DNA of 64,000 bases, taken from NCBI RefSeq assembly GCF_016862455.1, contig NZ_BOMZ01000105.1, forward strand, positions 39,771 through 103,770, written 5' to 3'. The DNA comes from Actinoplanes utahensis. Lineage in GTDB: Bacteria > Actinomycetota > Actinomycetes > Mycobacteriales > Micromonosporaceae. Under the pieces are notes generated by a model. It was not told the origin of the DNA. It saw only the letters and a program-made list of their open reading frames with translations, and made no database searches. The position numbers were made by a program, and so were the translations under genes. Positions within the stretch are counted from its first letter, which is position 1; the number at the start of each line of letters is the position of its first letter. Below are positions 1 to 9,126 of this stretch, piece by piece.

Positions 1-819
1 CTCCAGGACCTGCCGGGCCAGGTCGACGCGGGCGCGCAGGATCCACTGCATCGGGGTGTAGCCGGTGTCCTCGACGAACCGGCGGCCGAAGGTGCGCGTG
101 GACACGCCCGCGTGCCGGGCCATCTCCGGCACGCCGATCGGCTCGCCGAGGTGGTGCAGCGCCCATTCGCGGGTGGCGGCGAAGACGTCGCCGAGGGATT
201 CCGGCAGGCTGCGGGCGATCACCTGGGGCTGGCCGCCGCTGCGGTACGGCGCGGCGACGATGCTCCGGGCCACGTCGTTGGACGCGCGCACCCCGTGGTC
301 GCGGCGGATCAGGTGCAGGCAGAGGTCGATCCCGGCGGCCTGGCCCGCGGAGGTGAGGATCTGCCCCTCGTCGACGAAGAGCACATCCTCCACGACCGAT
401 ATCTCCGGGTAGGTCCGGGCGAGTAGCTCGGTGCGCGACCAGTGCGTGGTCGCGCGGCGGCCGTCCAGCAACCCGGCCGCGGCCAGGACGAAGGCCGCCG
501 TGCAGATCGACACCGTGCGGGCGCCCCGGCCCGCGGCCTCCCGCAGCGCGTCCAGAGCCCGGGGGTCCGGCGGCGCGGCGGTGGTGGTGGGCGTGGCCCA
601 GGCGGGCACGATCACGGTGTCGGCGTCGGCCAGCACGGAGAGATCGTGCTCGACGACGAAGCCGAGTCCGTCACGCCCGGTCACCGGCCCGGCCTCCAGA
701 GAGCAATGCCTCAACTCGTAGGGCAGGCCGTGCCGCGGGCTGAACAACTGCGCGATGATCCCGACGTCCAGAGGGTTGGCGCCGGGCAGGACCAGGATCG
801 CTATTCGGTGGGGCCGCAC
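1..819 (-). CDS. GlxA family (DJ-1/PfpI + AraC HTH) transcriptional regulator, C-terminus cut by window
   Basis: Reading leftward from a GTG at 819 there is an open frame of 273 codons that runs off the window start. The N-terminal half is a DJ-1/PfpI-like domain: it opens with HRIAILVLPGANPLDVG and has the cysteine elbow SICTAAFVLA (Cys about 106). The C-terminal half is an AraC-type DNA-binding domain with VPEMARHAGVSTRTFGRRF followed by TGYTPMQWI; the last recognition helix lies outside the window. An in-frame TGA sits one codon before the GTG, which fixes the start. This architecture is typical of GlxA regulators that sense small molecules; the effector is unknown. It is divergent from a LacI-type gene 78 bp away, so the two probably share a control region. 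Confidence 0.9.
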   Translation of the reverse strand, partial: MRPHRIAILVLPGANPLDVGIIAQLFSPRHGLPYELRHCSLEAGPVTGRDGLGFVVEHDLSVLADADTVIVPAWATPTTTAAPPDPRALDALREAAGRGARTVSICTAAFVLAAAGLLDGRRATTHWSRTELLARTYPEISVVEDVLFVDEGQILTSAGQAAGIDLCLHLIRRDHGVRASNDVARSIVAAPYRSGGQPQVIARSLPESLGDVFAATREWALHHLGEPIGVPEMARHAGVSTRTFGRRFVEDTGYTPMQWILRARVDLARQVLE

Positions 820-897
820 CCCTCAACTGTGCATGGTGCCTGGAAACGTGTGAACAGCGCGTGTACCGTGGGTCGGTCGCGGAAAGGACGGTCAGCG

Positions 898-1908
898 ATG
901 AGGGAAGACCGGAGCCGCTCGACCGGGCGCCCGACGTTGGAGGAAGTGGCGGCCCGGGCCGGGGTCGGCCGTGGGACGGTGTCCCGGGTCGTCAACGGGT
1001 CGGCGCAGGTCAGCCCGAAAGCACGGGAAGCCGTGCAGGAGGCCATCGACGCGCTCGGCTACGTGCCGAACCGGGCGGCGCGCGCGCTCGTCACTCAGCG
1101 TACCGATTCGATCGCTCTGGTGATCTTCGAGTCGGGGGAGCGGTTCTTCGCCGAGCCGTTCTTCGGCCGCATCGTGCAGTCCATCTCGTCCGTGCTCGTC
1201 GCGCGGAACCTGCAGATGGTCCTGATGATCGCGCAGGCGCCGGAGGAGCGCCGCCAGCTCGAGGGCTACCTCACCCGCCAGCACGTGGACGGGGCGCTGC
1301 TGCTGTCGCTGCACGGCGACGACCCGCTGCCGGCGATCCTGGAGGAGCGCGGCGTGCCGACGGTCCGCGCCGACCGGCCCTACCACCCGGAGCCGGTCAG
1401 CTTCGTCGACGCCGACAACCGTGGCGGCGCCCGGGCGGCCGTCACCTACCTGCGTGAGCAGGGCCGGCGCTGCATCGCCACGATCACCGGCCCGCTCGAC
1501 ATGGCGGTCGGCACCGCCCGTTACGACGGCTATCGCGACGTGGTCGGCGACGGCCCGGCGGCCCGCGGCGACTTCGGCGAGCTCAGCGGCGCGACCGCGA
1601 TGGAGTGGCTGCTCCAGCAGTACCCGCAGATCGACGCCGTGTTCTGCGCCTCCGACATGATGGCCGCCGGCGCGCTGCGGGTGCTGCGCCGGGCCGGGCG
1701 CCGCGTGCCGGAGGACGTCGCGGTGATCGGCTTCGACGACTCGGTGGTCGCGCGGCACACCGATCCGCCGCTGACCAGCGTCTACCAGCCGGTCGAGCAG
1801 ATGGGCCAGGAGATGGTCCGGCTGTTGCTGGCCAAGATCGACGGCGACGACTCGACGGCGTGGGAGACGGTGCTGCCCACCCGGCTGATCCTGCGTGGCT
1901 CCGCTTAG
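898..1908 (+). CDS. LacI family transcriptional regulator
   Basis: A 336-residue protein with the full LacI/GalR layout. The N-terminal helix-turn-helix (about residues 12-60) reads TLEEVAARAGVGRGTVSRVV then a hinge helix with YVPNRAARALV. A periplasmic-binding-protein-like sensor domain follows, with the typical motifs VDADNRGGARAAVTYL and VAVIGFDDSVVARHTDPPLT. ATG at 898 is preceded by GGAAAGGA at a good distance, and longer upstream readings lack family similarity. LacI proteins bind palindromic operators and respond to sugars; no transporter or glycosidase gene is adjacent, so the ligand cannot be guessed. A hairpin follows the stop. Confidence 0.93.
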   Translation: MREDRSRSTGRPTLEEVAARAGVGRGTVSRVVNGSAQVSPKAREAVQEAIDALGYVPNRAARALVTQRTDSIALVIFESGERFFAEPFFGRIVQSISSVLVARNLQMVLMIAQAPEERRQLEGYLTRQHVDGALLLSLHGDDPLPAILEERGVPTVRADRPYHPEPVSFVDADNRGGARAAVTYLREQGRRCIATITGPLDMAVGTARYDGYRDVVGDGPAARGDFGELSGATAMEWLLQQYPQIDAVFCASDMMAAGALRVLRRAGRRVPEDVAVIGFDDSVVARHTDPPLTSVYQPVEQMGQEMVRLLLAKIDGDDSTAWETVLPTRLILRGSA

Positions 1909-1951
1909 GACCTCGATGTCGTACGAAGCCACCGAGACGAACCGTGGCCGT

Positions 1952-1971
1952 CCCCGGCGGGTGGGCCGGGG
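1952..1971. terminator. Hairpin between convergent lacI-type and kinase genes
   Basis: CCCCGGC (1952-1958) pairs with GCCGGGG (1965-1971) across a six-base loop, in the 125 bp between two convergent stop codons. There is no T-run, so termination is inferred from position and stability only. Confidence 0.4.
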
Positions 1972-2033
1972 TTGCGGCCGACGGGCCCGCTGCGGGCTCG
2001 CGCGGTCTCCCCGGCTGACGACCAGCCGGTTCG

Positions 2034-3464
2034 CTACACGCTCGCGCGCAGGTCGGCGAGGCGTTCCTGAAGGACGGCGGCCCGGGCCGCGGAGATGCCC
2101 CGCTCGTCGAGCCGCTGGCGGACCTTGCGGCGCAGCTGGTCGATCTGTTCGGTGACGGCGGCGCCGTCCTCCGGATCGATCAGGCGCAGCAGGTTCTTGA
2201 AGTCGAGGGCCACGTCGGCGCGGATCTCCCCGTTGGCCTCGCCCTCCTCGACGGCGACCCGGACCCGGCTCACGGCGGCGTCCACGTTCAGCGGAGGTCG
2301 TGTCGTCGGCGTCTCCCGCGCGGCGGTCACCTCCACCTCCGGGGAGGCGTCCGGCGGCGCCGGGACGGCGGACGCGGACGCGGTCGAGGCCGAGGTGGTG
2401 GTCACGACGATGGGCTGGGCGAACTCGGGCTCGCGGTCCGGCGAGCCGACCGCGTTGACCACCGCCACGACGACGACACCGGTCATCACCAGGACGGCCC
2501 CCACCGCCGCCCGGCGGACCGGTGGCGAGGACGCCCGGCGGTAGGACGGCAGCACCTTGGCGTGCCCGGTCGGCGGGCGGCCGGGCAGCGGGATGGTGAG
2601 CCGGGCCGGGGCGGACGGGATCAGCCGGGACAGGATCCGGCGGGCCTGCGCGGCGGACGGGCGATGCGCCGGGTCCTCGTCGAGACAGCGCATGATCAGC
2701 TCGCGGAGGCGGGCGGGCAGCGTCTCCGGCAGCGGGGTGGGCCCGTGCGCCTGGGCGGCGGCCAGCTCCTCCCAGGTGTTGACGTCGTAGGGCGGCTCGC
2801 CGGTCACCATCTCGAACAGCAGCACGCCGAGGCCGTACAGGTCGGTGGCGGGTTCGGCGGGTTTGCCGTCCAGGCGTTCCGGCGCCGCGTAGGCGGGGGT
2901 GCCGAAACTCGCGCCGGTCTCGTCGTCGTCCGGCTCGCCGGCGGCCGCGCTGATCCCGAAGTCGAGCAGTTTGACCCCGCCCGGGCAGAGCATCACGTTG
3001 CCCGGCTTGATGTCGCGGTGCACCACCCCGGCGGCGTGTGCCGCGGCGAGGGCCTCGGCGACGGCGGTGCCGATCGACACCGCCTCGCCCCACGGGATCG
3101 GGCCGCCGCTGTCGTGCAGCCGGGCCGCCACGGTCTCCCCGCCGAGCAGCTCCATCACCACGAACGGGGCGACCGAGCCGTCCGGGCGGACCGCCTCCCG
3201 GTAGTCGTGCACGGCGGCGATGCCCGGATGCGACAGTCGCGCCGCGAAGCGGGCCTCCCGCCAGGCCAGGTGCGCGGCCCGGGTGTCACCGGCCGGAAGC
3301 TTGACCGCGACCGGCCGGTCCAGCAGCTCGTCGGTGGCCCGCCAGACCTGCGCCATGCCGCCGGTCTCCAACAGGGTGACGAGGCGGTACCGCGAGGCGA
3401 GGAGGACGCCCGAGTCCGGCCAAACTTCGTGCATGCCAGGACATTCACCCAGTGCGGCGGGCAT
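2034..3464 (-). CDS. Membrane Ser/Thr protein kinase (PknB-like)
   Basis: A 476-residue protein. Residues about 25-280 are a Hanks-type kinase: glycine loop LLETGGMAQVWRAT, VAVKLP lysine, catalytic loop HRDIKPGN, DFG as LLDFGIS, and APE as YAAPERLDG. A single membrane helix lies near 320-345 (AVGAVLVMTGVVVVAVVNAV). The outer C-terminal part has a Thr/Ala/Pro-rich stretch and then a roughly 100-residue helical charged region, probably a sensor or spacer; no PASTA repeats are seen. The chosen GTG/ATG-class start at 3464 has GGGAG at suitable distance; an ATG at 3434 is the alternative. The glycine loop has ETGGMA rather than GxGxxG, common in actinobacterial kinases. Substrate unknown. Confidence 0.9.
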   Translation of the reverse strand: MPAALGECPGMHEVWPDSGVLLASRYRLVTLLETGGMAQVWRATDELLDRPVAVKLPAGDTRAAHLAWREARFAARLSHPGIAAVHDYREAVRPDGSVAPFVVMELLGGETVAARLHDSGGPIPWGEAVSIGTAVAEALAAAHAAGVVHRDIKPGNVMLCPGGVKLLDFGISAAAGEPDDDETGASFGTPAYAAPERLDGKPAEPATDLYGLGVLLFEMVTGEPPYDVNTWEELAAAQAHGPTPLPETLPARLRELIMRCLDEDPAHRPSAAQARRILSRLIPSAPARLTIPLPGRPPTGHAKVLPSYRRASSPPVRRAAVGAVLVMTGVVVVAVVNAVGSPDREPEFAQPIVVTTTSASTASASAVPAPPDASPEVEVTAARETPTTRPPLNVDAAVSRVRVAVEEGEANGEIRADVALDFKNLLRLIDPEDGAAVTEQIDQLRRKVRQRLDERGISAARAAVLQERLADLRASV

Positions 3465-3607
3465 GTCAACTCCCGCGAGTGTCGCGGGCGGCGCATCTCA
3501 CCGTCGATGAGAAATCTGCACGGCAACCGATCGGCAACCGCACAGCGCACCGGGCCGCACCCGGCGGTGCGAAACATGGGTGTCACCCGAGCTGAGGAGT
3601 TCTCCCC

Positions 3608-4336
3608 ATGCGCATGCGCCGTACCGCTGTCGCCGTCGCCATCGCCGCGGCCGTCACCGTCTCCACCACCGGCGCCGGTGTCGCCTACGCCGCGCCGTCC
3701 GGAGCCTTCGCGAAGGCCGCCGCGGCCAAGAAGCCGGTGGCCCCCGCCAAGAAGCCCACGACCCCCGCCAAGAAGCCGACGACCCCGGCCCCCACGAAGC
3801 CGAAACCCGCGCCGGTCAAGAAGGTCAAGGCCAACTTCCAGGCCAGCGGTACGATCACCGCCGCCGCCGCTGGGAAGATCACGGTGGCCGTGAAGAGCGG
3901 CACCACGGACGTCCGCGGCAAGACCGTCACGATGACCGTCGCCCCGACCGCCCAGATCGTGGTGAACGGTAAGAAGGTCAAGGCCGCGTCGCTCGGCGCC
4001 GGCCTGAAGGTGTCGATCACCGGCACCCGGCTGGACAGCGCCTACACCGCCGCCAAGGTCCAGGCGTCCGGGAAGGTGACCGCCCCGAAGCCGACGTCGC
4101 CGGCCCCGGTGACCTCGCCGACCACCAGCCCGTCTCCGTCGGTCTCCACGCCGCCCGCCACGGCCCCGGAGCCGTCCGCGCCGGCCCCGTCCGCGCCGGC
4201 CCCGTCCGCGCCGGCCCCGTCGGACTCGGCCGAGCCTTCCACCCCCGCGGAGACGGCCGCGCCGACCGAGCCGGTCACCGAGCCGACCGCCGAGCCGACC
4301 GCCGACGCCCCCGAGGAGGACGAAGAGGGCGCGTGA
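3608..4336 (+). CDS. Secreted Lys/Pro/Ala-rich low-complexity protein
   Basis: A 242-residue protein with a Sec signal peptide (MRMRRTAVAVAIAAAVTVST, cleavage probably after AYA near 29). The mature protein has three zones: a basic Ala-Lys-Lys-Pro repeat zone (about 38-75), a compact 80-residue domain rich in beta-forming residues (about 78-160, KANFQASGTITAAAAGKITV onward), and an acidic Pro/Ser/Ala tail with four APSAP-type repeats ending in EEDEEGA. GAGGAG precedes the ATG. The middle zone resembles small beta-barrel domains described as DUF5666-like, but I cannot assign it firmly. The basic start and acidic end suggest a cell-wall associated protein. It is monocistronic, closed by a strong terminator. 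Confidence 0.8.
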   Translation: MRMRRTAVAVAIAAAVTVSTTGAGVAYAAPSGAFAKAAAAKKPVAPAKKPTTPAKKPTTPAPTKPKPAPVKKVKANFQASGTITAAAAGKITVAVKSGTTDVRGKTVTMTVAPTAQIVVNGKKVKAASLGAGLKVSITGTRLDSAYTAAKVQASGKVTAPKPTSPAPVTSPTTSPSPSVSTPPATAPEPSAPAPSAPAPSAPAPSDSAEPSTPAETAAPTEPVTEPTAEPTADAPEEDEEGA

Positions 4337-4347
4337 GCCCCCGCGAC

Positions 4348-4410
4348 CACCGGTGACCGGTACGCCCCACCCGCCATGACAAGCCGGGGCGTGCCGGTCA
4401 CCGGCGTTTT
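4348..4410 (+). terminator. Rho-independent type terminator
   Basis: Two 21-base arms (4348-4368 and 4386-4406) pair with one mismatch and one G-T pair around a 17-base loop, followed directly by TTTT. It lies 12 bp after the stop of the secreted protein gene and 67 bp before the next gene. Confidence 0.8.
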
Positions 4411-4477
4411 CGCTAAGGACCCGGCGGTCGCGGTCGATTGCAGCCGGGGACGGCCGGAGTAGAACGGGAGAGTCGGC

Positions 4478-6316
4478 ATGCCCTCAGCGGTGCGCGCCCC
4501 ACTGCGGCAGGACCCCGTCCTGATCCTGCTCGCGGCGGCAGGTCTCCTGGTGCTCGGCGGCTTCCTGCTGGACGTGGGCCCGCCCCGCCGGCAGATCCTG
4601 GCCGGCTGGACGATCGCCCCGATCCTCGACCTGCTGCAGTTCTGGCTGTCCCGCCGGGTCTACCGGCTGCCCGGGCTGCCGTTGCACGCCCGCCGGTTCT
4701 GGCAGGCGGTGGCCGCGGGCGGGCTGATCTTCTGCGCCGGTGACGTGACACAGCTGGTGAGCGTCGTCCTCGGCCCGGAGACCGACGAGATCGTCTTCCA
4801 CCCGGCGCAGTCGGTCGCGGTGATGCTCGGCGTCGCGGTGGTGTTCGTGGTCGCGCTGATCCAGCGCCCGGACCGGCGCTGGCCGTCCCGGGACTGGAAC
4901 CGGCTGCTGCTCGACACCGGGATCGTCAGCAGCTCCGCCGGCGTGGTGGCCTGGTGCCTGATGACCCGGCCCGGCCTGGCCCAGGTGGGTCCGGCCGACT
5001 ACCTGGTGGCGGTCTTCGGCTGTGCCGTGGTGCTGTGCGGTGTGTTCGTCTCGGTGCGCTGCGGTCTGAGCGGGGAGGCACCGCTGACCCCGGCCTCGGC
5101 GGTCGCCCTGGTGGCGTCCACGGTGCTGATCGCGGTGGCGAGCGTGATGCTGCCGGAGTCGGCGAGCACCGGTGTGCAGATGGCGGTGCTGGTCATCCCG
5201 TTCTTCGTGGTGCTCGCCGGGCCCCGGATCCAGGAGCTGCACGGCGTCGAGGGGCTGGACGGCCTGCAGTGGTGGGGATGGGCGTCGCGGCGGCGGTACG
5301 CCCTCCTGCCGTACGCCGGAACCGTGATCTGCGCCGTCGCCCTGGTGATCGTCCTCGCGGTGCAGGGTCTCGGGGTCTCCGCCTGGGGCGCCCTGGCCGG
5401 GCTGCTGGTCAACGTGGCCCTGGTGGTGGCCCGGCAGGTGGTGGCGCTGACCGAGAACAACCGCCTGCTCGGCGAGATCCGCAACCGGGAGCAGCGGCTC
5501 ACCTCGCTGCTGGAGCACTCCAGCGAGATCATCTCGATCGCTTCGGCGAACGGGGACTTCCAGTACGTCAGCCCGGCGGTGGAACGGATCCTCGGGCACC
5601 CGGTGGCGTCCGTGATGGGCCGTTGCGCCCTGGACATCCTGCACCGGCAGGACCGGGCCCGCCTCCAGGACGAGCTGGACCGCCTGTACGGCACGCCCGG
5701 CGCGGAACTGACCTACCAGGGCCGGTACCGGCACGCCGACGGATCGTGGCGGTGGCTCGAGGTGGTGTCGGTGAACCTCACCGACAAGCGCGGCATCGGC
5801 GGCGTGGTCTGCAACTCCCGCGACGTCACCGAGTCCCGGGAGCTGCACGAACGGCTCAGCTACCAGGCCGGGCACGACGAGCTGACCGGGCTGGCGAACC
5901 GGCGCGAGTTCACCGCGGCGATGGCCGCGCGCGCCGGGGACGTCACGGTGCTGCTGATCGACCTCAACGGCTTCAAACAGATCAACGACACGTACGGCCA
6001 CGCCGCCGGCGACGGGATCCTGCGCCACGTGGCCGGGCTGTTGCGCTCCTGTGCGGGCCCCGGCGACGTCCCGGCCCGGCTGGGCGGCGACGAGTTCGCG
6101 GTGCTGGCCGGTGGGGACGCGGCGGCGGGCGAACGGCTCGCCGGCCGGTTGCGGGCCGCGCTGCGGGCCCCGGCCGAGGCCGGCGGCCGGCCGCTGCGGG
6201 TGGGCGCCAGCATCGGGGTCGCCACCGGGCCGGCGGCCGAGCCGGATCAGCTGCTCAACGCCGCGGACTTGCGGATGTACGAGGAGAAACAGCAGACCCG
6301 GGCGTACACGTCATGA
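4478..6316 (+). CDS. Membrane PAS-GGDEF diguanylate cyclase
   Basis: A 612-residue protein. Roughly ten hydrophobic helices occupy residues 10-325, then a PAS domain (about 335-450, TSLLEHSSEIISIASANGDF) with a PAC-like end, then a GGDEF domain (about 455-610) with DELTGLANRREF, DLNGFKQINDTYGHAAGD and an intact RLGGDEFAVL active site. It should make cyclic di-GMP from two GTP at the inner membrane. The inhibitory RxxD site five residues before GGDEF is absent (GPGD), so product inhibition is probably weak. GGGAGAG precedes the ATG. The stop overlaps the start of the next GGDEF-EAL gene as ATGA, so the two are coupled. Confidence 0.92.
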   Translation: MPSAVRAPLRQDPVLILLAAAGLLVLGGFLLDVGPPRRQILAGWTIAPILDLLQFWLSRRVYRLPGLPLHARRFWQAVAAGGLIFCAGDVTQLVSVVLGPETDEIVFHPAQSVAVMLGVAVVFVVALIQRPDRRWPSRDWNRLLLDTGIVSSSAGVVAWCLMTRPGLAQVGPADYLVAVFGCAVVLCGVFVSVRCGLSGEAPLTPASAVALVASTVLIAVASVMLPESASTGVQMAVLVIPFFVVLAGPRIQELHGVEGLDGLQWWGWASRRRYALLPYAGTVICAVALVIVLAVQGLGVSAWGALAGLLVNVALVVARQVVALTENNRLLGEIRNREQRLTSLLEHSSEIISIASANGDFQYVSPAVERILGHPVASVMGRCALDILHRQDRARLQDELDRLYGTPGAELTYQGRYRHADGSWRWLEVVSVNLTDKRGIGGVVCNSRDVTESRELHERLSYQAGHDELTGLANRREFTAAMAARAGDVTVLLIDLNGFKQINDTYGHAAGDGILRHVAGLLRSCAGPGDVPARLGGDEFAVLAGGDAAAGERLAGRLRAALRAPAEAGGRPLRVGASIGVATGPAAEPDQLLNAADLRMYEEKQQTRAYTS

Positions 6317-8595
6317 GACGCCACACCGTCGCCACCGCCGCGATCTGCCTGCTCGGCACCCTCTGGTACCTGTGCTGGGTCGCCTTCACGCCCGGCCCGG
6401 TCGCCGTCGGCTACCTGTTCATGCCGCTGTCCATGGGGATCGCCGGCCTCGCCGCGCGCTCGCTGCGCCGGGCGGTCCCACCGGCCCCGGCCGGCCGCCG
6501 GTTCTGGGTGCTGCTGGAGATCTGCTGCTACCTGTTCGCGGCCGGGTTCACGCTGCTGGCCGTGGCGGCGGTGCGGACCGCCCCGGAGATGCCCGCGATG
6601 CCCCCGGCCGGCGCCGCGCTGATCGGCACCGGCGTGCTCGTGGCGATGTGGGGCGTGGCCCAGGTGCCGCTCGGGGTGACGAGCTGGTACGAACGCGGCA
6701 AGCAGTGGCTGGACCGGACCATCGCGTTCCTCGGCTGTGTCACCGTGCTGTGGCATTTCGGCATCTCCCCGATGATCTGGGCGTCCGAGCCGTGGACCGC
6801 GTCGGCGGTGTCGGTGCTGTTGCTGGCCTGCCTGTTCGCGGCCGGCTCGATCACCAAGGTGGCGTACATCGCGGGCGGGCCGGTGGACCGGACCGCGATG
6901 CGGCTGGTCGCCTCGACCGGTCTGGGTGCGGCCGCGGTGGCGCTGCTCGCCGTCCTCGGCGGCTACCACGGCATCCTGCCCGGGCAGGCGGTGTGCATGC
7001 CGGTCTGCGGCCTGCTGATCGCGCTCGCCGCCCGCCGGCAGATGCGCGCCGCGGTCGAGGCCCCGCGCGGCGCCGCCAACGTCTGGCTGCCCTATCTGGC
7101 GGTGCTGGCCGTCGACGTCCCGGTCGTCGACGTGCTGATCCGCGCACGCTTCTGGGCGCCCGGCGTCCCGGAGGGCCGGTTGATGGTGGCGGCGGCGGTC
7201 GTCGTCACGGGCCTCGTCGCGGTCCGGCAGTACGTGGTGTTCCGGGAGAACACCCGGCTGCTGCGGGAGAAGCAGGAGTCGGAGGCGCGGCTGCGGCACG
7301 AGGCCACCCACGACCCGCTGACCGGCCTGGCCAACCGGGCCCTGTTCCGCCGGAGTCTGGAGGCCGCCCTGGCGACCGGCCCGGCCACGGTGGTGCTGGC
7401 CGACCTGGACGAGTTCAAGACGGTCAACGACTCGCTCGGCCACGACGCCGGGGACGGGCTCCTGGTCGCCTTCGCCGACGTGCTGCGGGCGGCGGCCGGC
7501 CCGGGCGCCGAGGTGGCCCGGCTGGCCGGCGACGAGTTCGCGGTGCTGCTGCCCGGCGACACGGCCGGTGAGGCGGTCGCGGAGCGGATCACCGCCGCGA
7601 CCGCGCTGCCGCTCGGCGAGCAGCGGCTGCTCGTGCAGTTCAGCGCCGGCCTGGCGACCGCGGCGCGGGGCACGCCGGCGAGCCGGTTGCTGCGCGGCGC
7701 CGACGCCGCCCTCTACGCCGCCAAGCAGCGCGGGCGGGCCAACTGGGTACGGTACGCCGACGGCATGGAACGGCCCGCGTCGGCGCACGCCCGGCTCGGC
7801 GGCGACCTGCGAAGGGCTCTGGACGCCGGCGAGTTCCGGCTCGTCTACCAGCCGATCGTGGACCTCCGCGACGGCCGGATCACCGGCGTGGAGGCGCTGG
7901 TCCGCTGGGAGCACCCGGACCGGGGGCTGGTGTCGCCGGCCGAGTTCATCCCGGCCGCGGAACGTACCGGCCTGATCGTGCCGCTGGGCCGCTGGGTGCT
8001 GCGCGAGACCTGCCGGCAGGCGGCCGCGTGGATCGCCGCGTTCGGCCCGGACGTGCTGGACAAGGCCGCCCCGAACGTGTCGGTGCGCCAGCTGCACGAC
8101 CCGGACTTCGCCGCCGACGTGGCCGCCGCCGTCGCGGACTCCGGCCTGCCCGCGAACCGCCTGGTGCTGGAACTGACCGAGTCGGCGGTGCTGCGCGGCC
8201 AGCAGGTGTCCCGGGTGCTGCACGAGGTACACGCCATGGGGGTACGGCTGGCGCTCGACGACTTCGGCACCGGCGAGTCGTCGCTGAGCCTGCTGCGCGC
8301 GTTCCCGGCGGCGATCGTGAAGCTCGACAAGTCGTTCGTCGACGGCATCGAGCTGGACGAGCCGGGCACCCCGGCGGCCGAGGCCCGGCAGGCGGTGGCC
8401 CGCGCGGTGGTGCAGCTCGCCGGCGCTCTCGGCCTGGACACGGTGGCCGAGGGCATCGAGAACCAGGAGCAGGCGGACCGGCTGCGCCGGCTCGGTTACA
8501 CCGTCGGGCAGGGTTACCACCTGGGCCGGCCGATGCCGGCCGAGCAGCTCACCGAGATCTTCGCGGCCCGGCGCCGGGTGGCCGCCGCGGCGTGA
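6313..8595 (+). CDS. Membrane GGDEF-EAL protein
   Basis: A 760-residue protein starting at the ATG that overlaps the previous stop (ATGA). About nine membrane helices cover residues 1-310. A GGDEF domain follows (DPLTGLANRALF, DLDEFKTVNDSLGHDAGDG, active site as LAGDEFAVLL, i.e. AGDEF), then an EAL domain (about 500-750) with VEALVRWEHP, LVLELTES, DDFGTGESSLSLL, KLDKSFVDG and AEGIENQEQA. All metal and catalytic residues of the EAL phosphodiesterase appear present, and AGDEF is an accepted active cyclase variant, so either or both activities are possible. Coupling to a cyclase suggests a balanced pair controlling local c-di-GMP. The signal sensed by the membrane part is unknown. Confidence 0.92.
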   Translation: MRRHTVATAAICLLGTLWYLCWVAFTPGPVAVGYLFMPLSMGIAGLAARSLRRAVPPAPAGRRFWVLLEICCYLFAAGFTLLAVAAVRTAPEMPAMPPAGAALIGTGVLVAMWGVAQVPLGVTSWYERGKQWLDRTIAFLGCVTVLWHFGISPMIWASEPWTASAVSVLLLACLFAAGSITKVAYIAGGPVDRTAMRLVASTGLGAAAVALLAVLGGYHGILPGQAVCMPVCGLLIALAARRQMRAAVEAPRGAANVWLPYLAVLAVDVPVVDVLIRARFWAPGVPEGRLMVAAAVVVTGLVAVRQYVVFRENTRLLREKQESEARLRHEATHDPLTGLANRALFRRSLEAALATGPATVVLADLDEFKTVNDSLGHDAGDGLLVAFADVLRAAAGPGAEVARLAGDEFAVLLPGDTAGEAVAERITAATALPLGEQRLLVQFSAGLATAARGTPASRLLRGADAALYAAKQRGRANWVRYADGMERPASAHARLGGDLRRALDAGEFRLVYQPIVDLRDGRITGVEALVRWEHPDRGLVSPAEFIPAAERTGLIVPLGRWVLRETCRQAAAWIAAFGPDVLDKAAPNVSVRQLHDPDFAADVAAAVADSGLPANRLVLELTESAVLRGQQVSRVLHEVHAMGVRLALDDFGTGESSLSLLRAFPAAIVKLDKSFVDGIELDEPGTPAAEARQAVARAVVQLAGALGLDTVAEGIENQEQADRLRRLGYTVGQGYHLGRPMPAEQLTEIFAARRRVAAAA

Positions 8596-8603
8596 GATCC
8601 CGC

Positions 8604-8616
8604 TATCGTACGGCCC
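8604..8616 (+). promoter_or_regulatory. Possible leaderless promoter -10 box
   Basis: TATCGT at 8604-8609 lies seven bases before the ATG at 8617, and no ribosome binding site is seen. This spacing places the transcription start at or one base before the start codon. It overlaps the spacer just after the GGDEF-EAL stop. Confidence 0.45.
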
Positions 8617-9126
8617 ATGGACGCGGCCGACGACGCAACGAGCACTGCCCGGTCGCTGCGCGAGTGGCTGGAGCGGGTCACCTTCGCCGACCTGCCCGAG
8701 GGCGAGGCCACCGCGCGGATCACCGACGAGATCGCGAAATGGGCCGACTGGCAGGGCTGGCGTGTCTACCGGCGGGCGCCGAGCGTCTTCCCGCTGCCCC
8801 CGCCGCTGCGCGGGAAGTCGGTGCTCGACGTCGCGTGCGCGCGGCCGAGCGGCCCGCCGATCGCGATCGAGGTGGACCGCACCGACCGGCAGCGCACCGT
8901 CGACAAGCTGCTCGCCGAGGCCGCCGCCGGACGGGTCGCGATCTGGGTGCGCTGGGGCGCCGGCCCGTTCCCGCCGCCGCCGGTTCCGGTGCATCTGGTG
9001 GTCCTGGAGGCTGCCCGGCGGTCCGGCCGATGGCATACGGTGTCGGCGCGGCCCGCGCCACGCCATTCCGGGGCGGTCACCGCCGCAGAGACCGTGCACG
9101 CCGAGGAGCTGCCGTGGGAACCGTGA
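8617..9126 (+). CDS. Unknown protein, possible PD-(D/E)xK-like fold
   Basis: A 169-residue protein with no family I can name. The middle (about 65-110) has a pattern like restriction-endonuclease-fold proteins: a strand ending in VLDVACA, then PIAIEVDR and RQRTVDKLLAEAAAGRVAIW, giving D...ExD with a downstream helix. A lysine in the usual place is not obvious, so nuclease activity is only a guess. The N-terminal part is an amphipathic helix (SLREWLERVTF). It lacks a ribosome binding site and has a -10 box seven bases upstream. Its end overlaps the next gene by 13 bp, so the pair is co-expressed. Confidence 0.65.
   Translation: MDAADDATSTARSLREWLERVTFADLPEGEATARITDEIAKWADWQGWRVYRRAPSVFPLPPPLRGKSVLDVACARPSGPPIAIEVDRTDRQRTVDKLLAEAAAGRVAIWVRWGAGPFPPPPVPVHLVVLEAARRSGRWHTVSARPAPRHSGAVTAAETVHAEELPWEP

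Noticed and set aside
892..3093. A 733-codon leftward frame across the lacI-type and kinase genes
   Set aside because: Crosses two confident genes in the wrong frame or strand; Arg-rich low-complexity product.
4954..6312. Upstream extension of the GGDEF-EAL gene in the same frame
   Set aside because: The frame stays open through the previous gene but gives Gly/Arg-rich shadow sequence; the ATGA overlap at 6313 is the natural start.
6247..9099. A 950-codon leftward open frame opposite the c-di-GMP genes
   Set aside because: It is antisense to well-supported GGDEF and EAL domains; its product is Arg/His/Gly/Gln-rich without domains, typical of shadow frames in GC-rich DNA.
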